Below, one piece after another: positions 22,701-34,077 of a DNA stretch of 64,000 nt. Under the pieces are notes generated by a model. The model saw only the letters and a program-made list of their open reading frames with translations. It did not search any database and was not told the origin of the DNA. How positions within the stretch are numbered: the first letter of the stretch is position 1; each line of letters opens with the position of its first letter. Source of the DNA: Thozetella sp. PMI_491 (lineage: Eukaryota > Ascomycota > Sordariomycetes > Chaetosphaeriales > Chaetosphaeriaceae). The translations under genes and the position numbers were made by a program. Location: positions 372,001 to 436,000 of the forward strand of contig MU270051.1 of NCBI GenBank assembly GCA_021432635.1. Direction: 5' to 3'.

Positions 22701-22857
22701 CCTCGGAACCACCACCATGAGAGCCGATGTCGTTGTTCAGGCGTGAAAGCCTCAGAGGTTCGGGTCGTAGAGAGGACCGGGAGAAATCATGGTCCTCGGT
22801 AGAAGAACACGTCGGATGGAGGAAAGGGGAGCTAACAGTCGATATTGGAGACTCCAT
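19701..22857 (-). CDS. Large low-complexity protein of unknown function
   Basis: Two exons, 22857..22062 and 22015..19701, joined across a 46-nt intron (donor GTGCGT, branch ATTAAC, acceptor TTTCAG), giving 1036 aa. I do not recognise a named domain. The protein is rich in Ser, Pro, Arg and Lys, with short order-like islands: SWQVRFQEKNGA, TSVSDLRRRFEAQQ, ISELCKVFDPQSASTPFRPF, GRISIFESLSHSE and AAKIRSFDRVEAG. These look like short linear motifs in a disordered scaffold, perhaps cytoskeletal or nuclear, but that is only an inference. Basic clusters such as KLRKKRRESPVKGR could be nuclear localisation signals. The 3' end lies only 265 bases from VPS23, convergent. Confidence 0.7.
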
Positions 22858-23635
22858 CTGTCATGATAGACAATGATTAGTGTAAATGCCTTGCAAGACC
22901 GCCAAACTTTACAAATTCAAACCGAGGACTGGAGGAGGTTTGGGTGGCTGGTGAGTGAGGGACGAACACCCCCAGACTTCGGAAGCGAGGCCCCAGTTGA
23001 AACGACGGAGGTGTGCCTCGGGACCACTTGCTAGGAAGTGCTCGATTCAAATTATTTTGGAGGAAGTTGCGCCTGGTGGTGGTTAAGCCATATGCACTTT
23101 ATTCGGCACTAGCATGTTGGGAAGCCACGGCAGGCATCAAAAATGGCCAGATCTCACAGGGCACAGTGGCAAGTGAAGACCGGGAAAGCGATGTGAATAT
23201 GGTGCTGACGCTATACTTCTAGTTCTGCAGGCGGAACCGATGTGTGTGGAGGCCGCTCTGGGAGACGCTCAGCAGCACCAAGACCACGATATAGACAAGG
23301 AGGTATTTAAGGCACCTTGGGTAAGGTACTTGTCGAGGAAGTGAGCAAGGGGCATGTAACAAAAAACTTAAACTTAAAAAGGGCCCGAGAGAGAACTGTA
23401 ACCTTGAAAAGTCAGGGTTCTATAGAAAAGTAAAGAGTGGTATGATTTTGATGGTAGAGAAGAGACATCATCGCCCATTCTGGAAAAGATAGCGATGTTT
23501 CTGATGGAAGAGGAAGTATAAGCATGTGAGGCCACGTCCCACACCTTCTCTATCTTCTACCAAGCCAGCCTGATAACGATGCGTTCCTAAGTTCTCACAC
23601 CAACTCAAGATGTTAGACACAGCAGAAGCGCATCA
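22858..23635. other. Intergenic, 0.8 kb
   Basis: Upstream of the low-complexity protein gene and downstream of the pheromone receptor. AT-rich at 23340-23480. Contains the motif GGTAAGGTAC near 23320, a short sequence that recurs in other spacers of this window. No gene seen. Confidence 0.45.
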
Positions 23636-24831
23636 CTATAGTGTTAGCTGCTCATGGTGTTCTATCTGGCGGTTGACACGAACACCATGCTCCAAATCCT
23701 CCACAACATGGTCGAGATCCGAGAAAGCATCAGAGGTTTTCTCCTGGTGTGATGTGCTGGCGACATGCGTCGTGACGCCATGCCGGTTAACGCCTTTCGT
23801 AGCGGCGGTAATGCTGCTGTGCCAGCTCTTCAGGAAAGGTTGTTTATTAGAGCTCCTTCCAGAAGATCTGCCGCTGGAGACACGCTCAACGCTGAAGGCC
23901 CCAGGGTTTGCGATGCGTTGTGCGACAAGCGACCCCAGTGGGAGCACAATGAACACCGAGGTGTGAGTGAGGGAGCCCGACTCGAAGTTGACAAAGGTTC
24001 CCCACTCGAGACCGGCAAACAAGACTGCATTCCTGGTCAGCGCCATAATCCCTCTATCGGTTATTATATCATACCTGGGATGAGCATTAGGACGCCGTTG
24101 GTCATAACAAGGACCTCCATTGCCGACAAGCCCTTAGCTGAAGGGAGAATGCTCCGGTGCGTGTACATGTGGAGAACCAGACGTATCATGAAGAGGAAGC
24201 AGAACCACGAGATGGATGCGGTGCTGAGGGCAAGATCTGCTACGCGCGGCCACCGAGGGAGGTCACCGCCATGTACAATGAAGCGGCATTGCACAATGAC
24301 GTCGACGAGCTTCAGGGCGACGCTTCCAAAGGCAACCAGCGCCGATATAGCTGTGGTTGGCCATTTGTATACCCCCGGCCATAGCTTGATCAGCGACCAG
24401 GCTTGGACGGCGAGTGCTACTTCGATTAGGACAAGGACCGGAATGCCAAAAGCCGTCGCTACCAAGCTGACGAGGAAGTCGTTCTGTAGGACAAAGGTAA
24501 TATCGCCGGACATGACCGTGTAGAAGTCCATCCAGGAGGAGGTGAAGAAGACAGAGAGCAATAAGCAGCGAACCAGGTTGGTGGCAAGGCCGGCAAGGTT
24601 GATGAGTGTCGGGGTGCGCGCAAAGCGGTTCCGAGGTGTCATCAGAAGCACCACCAGGAGCATAATGAAGCTTGCGCCGATCTGGCTGCCATAGTTGATC
24701 TCGGATGCGAATCCTTGTAGATACAACCAGTTGATGTAAGACAGAGGTATTGGGATCGGAGTTACGCCGTCTGCGGCGAGTAGGATGATGACCTGGGTTT
24801 GGGGGTCGAAGTCGGTCGTGTTGTCCGACAT
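23636..24831 (-). CDS. STE2: Alpha-factor-type pheromone receptor (Ste2/Pre-2 family GPCR)
   Basis: Two exons, 24831..24075 and 24024..23636, giving 381 aa; the 50-nt intron has donor GTATGA, branch GCTGACC and acceptor GCAG. Seven hydrophobic segments are visible, with family phrases INYGSQIGASFIMLLVVLLM, FFTSSWMDFYTVMSG, NDFLVSLVATAFGIPVLVLI and GLEWGTFVNFESGSLTHTSV, followed by FIVLPLGSLVAQRIANP at TM7. The cytoplasmic tail is Ser/Thr-rich and ends in the charged VVEDLEHGVRVNRQIEHHEQ. Such receptors sense the peptide alpha pheromone and signal through a heterotrimeric G protein to the mating MAPK cascade; in several plant-associated fungi they also guide growth. The fused TM6-TM7 junction confirms the splice. 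Confidence 0.93.
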
Positions 24832-25938
24832 GGCGCTGATTCTTCTGTGCGGCTGTAACTGTAAGCCGTGTTAGCTGCCGCTTTTTAAGGAAACCGACTC
24901 TTCTCTAGAAAACCAACTTAGGGATACTGTGGGGGGGATAGATAACTTACTTTGTAGTATGATATGTCGCTAGTTTGGAGTACTGCACACTGCTATTTGA
25001 TAGCAGAAAGGCGCGATCTCGGCCGATGGGTGTAACGGTCCCTGTTGGTGTAGCACTGGTTGCTTTCTTGGACCATCAAGGATTGAGGAAGGAGAATGTC
25101 TTCAAAATCGAAGAGGAAAGGGAAAGAGAGCACGAGGCCAAGGTTGTAAGCTGCCGTTTCTTTTCTCAAGCATTGTGCGACTACCGAATAATGGCTGCGA
25201 CTTTGGGCCATTTTAAGAAGCACGGCTTCCTCTTGCCCCCAAGACTGATACACAGGAAGATCAAACAAACGAGCGTGACGAGATTGCAGTCGGTAGCTTC
25301 TCATGGAGACAATGAGAAGGGTGGGCGATGCTTGATATTGTTCTTGTTGGGTCCTTGCAAGAGTTTAGTATTGTTCTTGTTGGCGGGGAATGTGACCCCG
25401 GCAAATGCACCCGCGTCTAGAAGCCCATACACAACGGCGGCGCTAACACTCACGATATGTCATAAAGCCCGGGACTTATCACAAAGAGGCATCAGGACGT
25501 TACCTCAGCCGCTGGGGTAAGGTTGAAGCTATGCCTTAGCGCGACTGGGGGAGGGGGGTTGCTGCTGCGGATCCGAAGAGGAAGTCCTTGCGATACACAA
25601 CCAATGTCCCCTCCGTGACATGGAATCATTTTTTTGGGCAGCTTCATTGGATTTCGGATGCTAGATATTTATGTTTTGGTGGCTTAGCAGGCATATTTCA
25701 TATCTCAGACTTCATGTCGTTGCTACTGTGATGAGATTCTGTCGATGTGCTCTCCCCTGACGCACTGCTCCTGGGGTCTTCCCTTGAGGGAGTAGACAAA
25801 GAAATAGGCGCACACTAGCACGAATGAGCGAAGGCACATCGCAAAGACAACCCCTATATCTCGCGAACTCAAGCACAGGCGTGGCCTCTCATATCTAAAT
25901 TAGCGCAGCATCCAAGTCAGTTTTTCTTCCGCGGGACC
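24832..25938. other. Intergenic, 1.1 kb
   Basis: Receptor upstream region. A 181-codon plus-strand frame at 24975-25520 has no recognisable domain and no supporting splice or family signal, so I do not call it. Confidence 0.45.
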
Positions 25939-27141
25939 CTAACGCGGACTGCAATCCGGCATCGTAGCATCTTGTGGACCGTTCTGTACCGGGTTGCAAC
26001 CAGGCAAAGCTGGCAAAACACCTGCGACTTGTTCGACTACTTCGCTCGTTATGCCGGGGCATTCGTTCTGAATCTTGGCATCTTGGAGGTAGGGCTTGAA
26101 AGTGTCACAGAGGTTGATGCGCCCTCCTGCACTGTCACCACAGGAGCTATCATATATAGCATCATTGAGCAGGTCGGCGTCCCAGCCGTTGACAAAGTCG
26201 CCATGGTAGCCAAAGCCTGTTGGGTCCCTGAACATGGATTAGCTTTACCCATCCTGTAATTATTCCAGGGGAGTGCCACGGAAAAGGGGATGTACCCGAA
26301 GGAGAACACGAAAGGCTGGTCCCCTGGCTCTCGGAGATGGTTGAATGCTGTAACACTCCAGGTCATTTCATAGAAAAGTGATATGAGACGCACGGGATGC
26401 GTGTCTGGGCACACCCCGTTGTCGACCATCGAAGGGTAGGCCATGTGGCTCTTGTGATCCGCCGAGTCGAGGTTTTGGCCATCCCAGCAGCAGGGAAAGC
26501 GAATGCGAATCTGCAGCCCACCGTCGCAGGTCCGGTTGGGAAAGCCAGGAAAGGGAGGCAATCCCTTCTCACCATTTGTCAAAAGGCAGACAAATTCAAT
26601 AGCGCGCTGCTCGAGCGAGTGCGGGTTGTAGCTGCGCAGCAACGGGTTTCCAGCCAACATACGGAAGCCTTTTGGGAAGGCATGGATCTTCTTCCCTGCT
26701 CGGATCTCAGTGTGGTCGATCCGCTGTCTATCGTTTGGAGCTGGTCAGACAAGTCCCCTCAGTCCTAGCAATGAAGGTGAGAACCCACTGGTAGTAAATG
26801 TTGATACCGCCAACCTGCTCGACGCTGACGAAGCTACCGTTGGCGGCCTGGAAGTAGACTGTGGGGACCCAGTAATTGGAAAGATCCTTGGTGACGCCGC
26901 AAGTAGTGCATTGAGAAGTCTGAGTGGTCTCGTAGGTCATATTCGAAGTAAAAGCGTTGCCGCCCATGACGGTGTGGACGTGGCCAGAGACTGTTCCGGG
27001 AGAGACGATGGGGTCGAGACGCTCAACTACGACGGGTTTTCCACAACCAAGCACCCAGAAGGCAGATGCATGGTTGATGATGACTGCCGCTGCCACGAGC
27101 ATGCAGCTCATGGCGCCTTTCGGAAGCACAAGACGTGGCAT
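25939..27141 (-). CDS. Secreted DUF1996 protein
   Basis: Three exons: 27141..26789, 26727..26296 and 26227..25939, giving 357 aa. Introns are 61 and 68 nt. The ATG at 27141 was preferred over one 105 bases upstream because it directly precedes a signal peptide ending near NHASA (about residue 27). The body is a DUF1996 domain: RLDPIVSPGTVSGHVHTVMGG, CTTCGVTKDLSNYWVP, YYQQRIDHTEIRAGKKIHAF, PKGFRMLAGNP, RFPCCWDGQNLDSADHKSHMAYP and FSFGDPTGFGYHGDFVNGWD. Splicing exactly restores YYQQR and FSFGDPTGF, both conserved. Function of DUF1996 is unknown; members are fungal, secreted and often near carbohydrate-active enzymes. The His pair in GHVHTVMGG could bind metal, which is speculative. Confidence 0.9.
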
Positions 27142-28106
27142 AGTGGCCACTGGCTGGATGTATCGGAGCAAGGGAGGGCGGGAGAGGGAAAAGAGATGTA
27201 TCTTCTCAACGAGTATTGGTTTAAAGATCAAGGTGGAGGCTAGCAACTCAAGAAGCGTGGTGGAGACCAGGACGCTCTTTGTTCACGCCCAGAAGCCACA
27301 GGTATCGATTAGCTATTCCACGTACCGCAAAAGATGGAATGTCAATGAGAAGGAGACCGAGGGTTAGGAAGTTGCACCTGTTTGCCCAGGAGCTAGCTAA
27401 GACATCAAGATTCTAGCCAAGCTAGCCAGGGCATATGGAGAGCACACAGTCACCCCTAGATTGGCGGCTAACTGCGTCCGCTTCGGATTGAGGCTCGACA
27501 ACCCCCAAGCCAAGGCAAACAGTCATGTCAATCCCACCCACAACGGAAGGCGCGGAATAGTACATGGTTGCGGGCACGTACACCTTGCCATGCTGTTTGT
27601 ACAGCAGCGTTATAGATCGCTGCAGGTTGTCCGAAGCCCGTTCAGTGCTGGCTCACACACCCCGCTGTCAATCCGTCGACCTTCGCTTCCACGCATTTTA
27701 TCACTGGATCTTACATCACTCAATCGAGACGAGCCGATTAGCGGGCAACACCACGACGTACATCTGGTCTGTAGGAAGGGCTGGACTCCGACGTGTGGCG
27801 AACATCGTCACAAGTGAACGGTCGAAACCCCCGAATCCAGGGCACCTCTCTGCTAGGACTAGCAGGAGTCAAGTGACGCACACAAAAGGTAGCAGGATCA
27901 CAGATGGAGATCTCGATGACTGTCAGTGTCGTGAAGCCTGCATGGCTTGTCCATTAGATGTGGGATCTGTCATAATAACGCCGCCGGCGACCGAAACCAG
28001 ATCGCACAATGCCGGGAGCCCAAGTCGTCCGGTGTTTATATCATACAGAATTCCTCCCTCATCTATTATGATACACGCGCTTGCCAGTCCGCGCCGTCTC
28101 GAATCG
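27142..28106. other. Intergenic, about 1 kb
   Basis: No conserved frame on either strand. Includes the DUF1996 5' region and the 3' flank of the Tom6-like gene. Confidence 0.45.
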
Positions 28107-28432
28107 TCATGCGGGTGTGGGTTGTTCATTGCCTGGTGCCATGGTTAACGGAGGTGCTTGGACGGTGCGTCGCGGGAGGGAGATATCATACAAGCTGAGC
28201 CACTCGGACCACGAGCTGGACAGGAAGGCCACGGCGACCTAATGCGCAGTCAGCAATGAGGCATGGGACGGAGACGGCGGCACGGCGACCGGAGCCGCGA
28301 ACTCACCCCGAAGGCGGCAATGCTTCGCACCATGGACGCGTTGTCGGCGGACGTCAGGGTATCGTAGGTCGACTTGAAGAAGCCCTTGGAAGGAGGGGGA
28401 CCCCCCTGGATCGAAGCGTAGCGAGGCGGCAT
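28107..28432 (-). CDS. Small mitochondrial outer-membrane protein, Tom6-like
   Basis: Exon 28432..28307 (42 codons) joined to 28238.. by a 68-nt intron (donor GTGAGT, branch GCTGAC, acceptor TTAG). The product begins MPPRYASIQGGPPPSKGFFK, then STYDTLTSADNASMVRSIAA, then a hydrophobic helix FGVAVAFLSSSWSEWL. This short soluble head plus one C-terminal membrane helix fits the fungal Tom6 subunit that stabilises the TOM import complex. Read straight on, exon 2 ends at 28107 and gives 85 aa, longer than usual. A second possible intron (donor GTATGA after SEWLSL, acceptor CCAG) would end the protein a few residues later, near 60 aa. The family is fairly likely; the C-terminus is unresolved. Confidence 0.65.
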
Positions 28433-28806
28433 GGTTGTGTGATTGTGCTTTTGCAGACTTTGATGGTCGCGAGATCGGCTGGAAGAGGAATCAGGAGCAG
28501 GGACGAAAATCAAGCAAGAGGTAAAATTTAGAGACAAGCCACAGGCTATCTTATCGGGATCCATCCCGTTGTGGCTGTTAGGCAGGCAGGGGATCTGTGG
28601 CGCGAGCTAAGCATAGGCGTGCCAAGCCTGCCGGCCTGACGATATCCACCGACTGCTGCAGCCGCAATGCGCCCAAGCAGGGAAGCCCCTCTGCTCCTGA
28701 CTGAGCGCCGCCAGCGCTTTTTGATACCGCCACGGATACGGCCGATTTCTAGCTATGCGACGCGACGGCCAAAAAGTACGGAAAATTCACAAGAGTGGCC
28801 CAGAAA
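28433..28806. promoter_or_regulatory. Divergent promoter, Tom6-like/unknown gene
   Basis: 374 bases between two start codons on opposite strands. No individual motif stands out. Confidence 0.45.
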
Positions 28807-29661
28807 ATGGCTGAGAGCATGGAAACCTCGGGTCCTGGTGGATTTCTGCCCCCAACGCCTCAGTCTCCGGCCCTGAGTGCAGCATCGAGCCGATCGATCG
28901 CAGGCCTGCCCCACCCCCGCGCCCGCCCTCTTCGCCCGGGATCGATCAAGGAGGACAGGGTCAGGAACTACGTGTCGGATCGCATGCTGCACATCAGCCG
29001 CCGATATGTGAAGAAGTTTGGCATTCCCGAGGAGGGCGATGAGGTCATTGGCTACAGGTCGATGGCCGAGCTCTGCAAGGACCTGGAGGAGATGATCAAC
29101 ATCATCTGGCTCTCAGGGACTCGTGCGTCTTCCCACGACACTGTCCTGCTGCCCCATTGCTGACCTCTCGCAGCGAGCCTACAGATTCCCTACCTGCTGA
29201 ACGTCGCTAGCGAGTTTAACACCTGGCTCTCATCCTTCCCCCCCTCGCCGAATGCGACCTTCAGCACGCTGCGCAAGCTCGACCACTGCTTTGCTAGCCT
29301 GCTCGGCGGCCAAGACATGGATACGAAGGAGTCGCTCCCGGGGTTTGAGAACGGTCTGAGAGGTGGTATGTCCAAGACGGACATGGTCCGCTGCAAGAGC
29401 CTCGTCGAGCAGACTAGAATCTTGATCGTGGATGTCATGAGCAAGGAGCCAGATCCGGATGACGCGGACGGGGACGAAACCGAGGCAACGCAGACTGAGG
29501 ATACGGACATGGAAGGGCCGCCGCGGGTGGGAATCTGGGAGGAAGACGACGAGCGGCTGCACATGGATGTCGCTCGGGTATACGAAAACACACTAGTGGC
29601 ACTGGGTGAGGCGATGGGGGAGACTGCCCAGCTTGCTCCCGTACAGATATCGGATGATTAG
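28807..29661 (+). CDS. Conserved fungal protein, function unknown
   Basis: Two exons, 28807..29122 and 29174..29661, giving 267 aa; the 51-nt intron has donor GTGCGT, branch GCTGACC and acceptor GCAG, and the junction reads IIWLSGTPSLQIPYLLNVAS. Start chosen at the first ATG in frame. Features: Pro/Ser-rich N-terminus, a segment RVRNYVSDRMLHISRRYVKK, a helical core (SMAELCKDLEEMINIIWLSG; TLRKLDHCFASLLGG), the well-kept motif LPGFENGLRGGMSKTDMVRC, and an acidic Asp/Glu-rich linker before the end. No catalytic motif or membrane segment. It looks like an alpha-helical adaptor, but I cannot assign a family name with confidence. Confidence 0.8.
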
Positions 29662-29707
29662 GATGTTGGTAGCCTGCTTCTGAATGAATAATTACTCCAT
29701 GTGATTC

Positions 29708-32700
29708 TTATGACTTGGTAATTTGATTCGCACCGGCCGTGCGTCCCAGTATCCGGTTTAGCCAATCCCTCTGATACTCTTCCACTAGCTCCTCCCACGT
29801 CACACCTAGCCACTTGGCGATCTGCAAAGCACCGATTTCCGTCCCAATGTCCTTCTCTGTGGGCAAACTTTCGGTCCGGGCTCCGTTGAGGATGAGAAAC
29901 TGCATGAGAATGGCAGCTGCTTGGGTAGTTTGTCTAGCAGCTGCTCGCAACGCTGTCGTCCGACCACTCGTGAACCCATACGTAGGGTTGATCGGGGCTC
30001 CGAGGCTTATCACCTCTTTGGCTAAAGCCAGAGAGCAACTCGTGTTGGCGATGCGTACGAGTATGTTTCCCAATGTATTGGGTTGCATGTGTTGCTTGAG
30101 CTTCCTCAAAGTCGACTTCAGCCGCGCCTCCTTCACGCCGTCCTCCTTCGCACTGCTAAAGAGTGCATTTGAAAAAATGTCGTCGACTCGGAAATCGGAG
30201 CCCCGATCGCGCGGTCCTTCCCCCATCTCGTCGAGTTTCAGGAGAATATGATCTTCCCAAAGAGCGTAAATCTCGTTCGACTCTATACCGAGCATAGCCT
30301 TCGTGAGATCTGGCTTGATATAGTTGCTTGCCTTGGTCCTAGGGAGAACCCACTTGACAAGGTCGATATACCCGGTTTTTAATGCTGATTTCAGGATGTC
30401 GAATGGCACGTATTTCTCCTTCTCTGGAGCTAGAAGCTTTATCATAGCCAAGGACCCGTGCTCACCTACGGCATATTGCCTAGCGCCAGCGATCACCTCG
30501 GCCTTGAGCCTCTTCCCTCCCTTAGACGATAATAGCAGCTGAACTCTTTCGATGTCGTCGTCTATGACGAGGCGGAAAAGAATAGGCTGGGAATCCTCCG
30601 GATCAAGTTTGTCAAAGTCGTTACTGCCCTCTTGGAGCTGCCTAGCTGCTACCAAATGGTACTTCATCCAATGCTCATCCCGGCTCTTCTTGGAACCGAA
30701 TCCGATCCAGGAAAAGTCGCAGCTCTGCAGACTACATTTCCATACCCGACCGTGGTCTTTAATATGCGCCTCATAGTTACCTTTACTCTTGAAGCCCCAG
30801 CGGCTGGAGACACAAAATGGGTATGTGCATTTGAATAGGTTGATCCCGTAATGGAAGCGCAAAGACGTATGGTTATCCTCGTCGCGTAGAAGAGCATCGT
30901 ATCTTTCTCGAATATTTACTAGCCGTTTTGATGTAGTCAAAGGATCAAGATCTTCCCAGGAATTTCCTAGTAGCCACAATTAGCATTACTGATCCACCAC
31001 TTTAAGGAATATATTCATTACTCCGTACTGTTTCCCAAATTCCAGTTCCATCGTTTCTCATTCGAACGGAATTTTAATACCGCACAAGTCATATCATAGG
31101 CTGCCAGTATTTCATTATGCAGGAAATTATTCTTGTAGACCAGCTCTACTGTGTTGCTATCACCCTCGAAGCGGTCATCGAAGTTGTCGTTTCTTCCATT
31201 TTCGATGACCCGTTCCAGCAACATGCCGAGCTGCCGCGAACTGTCCTGGTTGTCCTGAATCGTACGAACCAAGACGGACCAGTAAAAGCTTGCATACTCG
31301 AATAGTCGATATTTCCCAGTGAGTATATTCTCGATGACCTCTTCGTCGTCTAAATCCGGCTCGAGGACGGCGGCACTCAAGTAAGCGAGTAACGACATAG
31401 CCAGACGCTGGGAAGCCTTAGCTCTGTCGATAAAGTCTTTAATTTCCATACTAAATATATATCTGATAATTTAAGCATTTGGTCACTTCTTATCCACAAG
31501 CGTTCGCCAAAACCTGGGCTAAGGTAGGTACTTACTCCGAGACTGTGAAATGCACAAACTGCAGTCGTCCGTCCATAATCTCAACTATGGGCCCACACAT
31601 CTGAACAAAATTGACAGAACCTATAACTTTTGGAACTTCAGTGAGGCTTTTTAAAGGATTTGTGTCAACTAATAGAGCCTGTTCCATCTCAGGAACCGTT
31701 AGGGGTATTGGGGCACACCCAATCCAACCTAAGACGTTTCTGCACTTGTCTCGCACTGGAGATTTTGCATCGTTGATTCGTTGAAATATTCGGTGATAAC
31801 TGATGTTTAATTTTCAATTTTAATGCTTTGGTAAGTTGTAGGTTTGCTGGGGCAAACACTCACGCATCTGTTAGGTCAGTTGGAAGTGCCCTGAGTTCGC
31901 GGCGGATATCTTCGATACTGTTCAGTTGCTGCAGGTGATCTAGGACGATTCGTGCATATAGAAACATTCCTAGTATTAAAAACAAAAAGGAGTTAGATTA
32001 TCTTTTAAGCCCCGCCCCCCCCCCCAACAACAACAACAAAAGAAGGCTGAAAATACCAACGTACCCTTCGCATTAGCCGATAGTGGCGACAAGAGGACCA
32101 GCATCTCTGATTTGGTTTTCAGGTCAAACTGTCGTTCATGCATCCAGTTTTCGGATCTGTGATCGACATAGTTTTGAATGCTCCCATGATTTCTGTCGTT
32201 AACTCGAACGGTCTCTGACTTCTGATGAAGCATCTTCGAAATATCATCCTCGGCCCTGCTACTAATGAGAAGTCGCAGTTTATCACACTCTTTAGAGAAT
32301 TCGTCGAGATGCTTCAGAAGGAAGCAGCGTTCAGCATCGTCAATTTCATCTAGTCCGTCCAAAATGATGTACGTAGGCCCGGCGGTTTTAAGAAAGCCTT
32401 GGAGCAAGCTCGCGGCGTACCTAGTGCTTCCTTGAAGTTCGCGCACCTTTGACTCAACTAGGAGATCCTGGAAGTCCTTGTTGTCATCTGCGGCCTGGAA
32501 TATCAAAGAGTGGATGACAGAGAGTGCTGTGAGACAGCTCTTGTGGGTATAGCTCAGAAATGCGAAGAGGGTATTATATTTCGCTTTCACGTGGTCGATA
32601 GCCACAGCAGATAGATATGTTTTACCTGCTCCGGGTATGCCCTGAAGCCAAAACCAAACCTTGGCATTGCTAGAGAAGTCAAGCCAGTTTTTGAAGGCAT

Positions 32701-33559
32701 AGTCGCGGAAGAGCCAGTTTGCACAGCCTGGGACAGATCGGTTGCGCAGACAATCGAGTCGTTCGTCGTATGATACCGGAGAGATACGAGACTGCAAGGC
32801 AAGGAATTTCTGGTGCTCTTGAAAGCTGTTCGTTTTTTCGAAGTGAGAAAAAGACTGAATGCGAGCTTCATGCGCTTCCATTATCTCCAGTATGGTAGTC
32901 TCGCTTCTCAGCAGCACTGCATGCTTCTCAATATTCCCTATTACGACGTCGATTTCCTTGCTATGCCTCGGCCATAAAATCTCGAACATTTGCTTCCATT
33001 CTTTGGCAATAGTGAGTATACTGGTCCTAATATAACCAAAATTGCGTTGTTAAGAATTAGACTTACTTGGCTTTCGGAAGAATTCGAGGGTGATTCGATG
33101 AAAATCAAGCAAGTCTTCATAGAAGAGGGCTAATGTAGCCCTGAGCTCGGGAGTTTCTCCAAACATATCCATTATCCTTGTAAACTGGGGAAGAGCCCTC
33201 CCTATTTTCTCCATGATATCTGTGATTCGATCGAGGGCGATGTTGATTTCGCTGGACCATCGCAGGACGAGTTTGATAGGACCCCATATCAAAGCAAGTA
33301 GCTCGGGTTTCGCGCCGACAAATACTTCGATGACTTTGGCATAGGAATCGATGCAGTCAAGGAAAGGTCTGATCTTTCCCAAATTCCGGAGCCGCCCTTT
33401 TCCCAATATTCCTTCCTGAAGCCTTGCGGTGGATTCGTAAACGTCGCTGATGCTTGTAGTCGTCAATATTTCGTCATATAGTCGTGGGTTCTTGAGCTTC
33501 CTGCGGAACGATTGTTTCGCCTCCTCGAATACCTCCACTACTGAATTGACAGTTGTCAT
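29708..33559 (-). CDS. NACHT-type STAND (NLR-like) protein with C2H2 fingers and ankyrin-like repeats
   Basis: Six exons: 33559..33067, 33000..32065, 31969..31864, 31799..31536, 31462..31029 and 30966..29708, giving 1163 aa. All introns (62-95 nt) keep frame. Residues 1-165 are a fungal NACHT-partner N-terminal domain (FLDCIDSYAKVIEVFVGAKPE, then LLALIWGPIKLVL). NACHT follows: Walker A GIPGAGKT at about 285-292, Walker B YIILDGLDEI at about 375-384, sensor LLISSRAEDDI. A winged-helix-like region and KGMFLYARIVLDHL come next. Two C2H2 fingers lie at about 791-816 and 822-848, then weak ankyrin-like repeats to the end. An ATG at 33601 would add 14 residues. Such proteins are switch-like ATPases; characterised members control heterokaryon incompatibility and regulated cell death. 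The ligand is unknown. Confidence 0.88.
32015..32025. repeat. C11 run followed by CAA repeats in an intron
   Basis: Eleven C on the plus strand, followed directly by AACAACAACAACAAAA. It lies inside the second intron (32064..31970) of the NACHT gene. Confidence 0.9.
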
Positions 33560-34077
33560 ATTCTGCCTGACAAAGCACTTGTCGATATACAGCGTGAGCA
33601 TATGACTCTGTCTTATTTCTGAGTCCTTAGTAGGGGGTTAACGTTGGATGCAAGGACAAAGCAGACCGAAGTTGAGTGCAAAATTAGGTACGGGTGTCTC
33701 TCATCTACCGCTTCACTTGCTGCCAGCCAGCCGGCAAGTCAGCCTTGCGGCCAACGCAATCATGCATTTATCTACAGCCATGCTCGTGCAGGAGATATTG
33801 AAGGAAAGGAAATGCCATTGGATAATCATACCGACACTGCCTGGTCTGATATTGCACCATGCCCAATATGACACATTGGACTGCAACCCCAACCTCATCA
33901 GGTGGCCAACGGCACCTCTAGCCTTCATAGCCCCCCTCACATATCTAGTTGAGTAGTATCTCTGGATTCTGCGCCTATTGAGGATCTGTGCCCTAATAAA
34001 ATTTACAGCTCGAGTGAGACGACAACAGTTGATATCTTCAACGTCGAGACTTGCTAGAATTGTAGGGTACACCTGTT
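33560..34077. promoter_or_regulatory. Divergent promoter, NACHT gene/SNF2 gene
   Basis: 518 bases between the NACHT-gene ATG and the SNF2-gene ATG. No other gene fits. Shared upstream DNA would allow joint control, which is an inference from layout only. Confidence 0.5.

Noticed and set aside
24975-25520. 181-codon plus-strand frame
   Set aside because: No start context, domain, or family resemblance; probably chance in spacer DNA.
29708-33601. Reading the NACHT region as several separate small genes
   Set aside because: Five short introns join them with exact phase and family-typical junctions such as KGMFLYAR and HFTVSEY.
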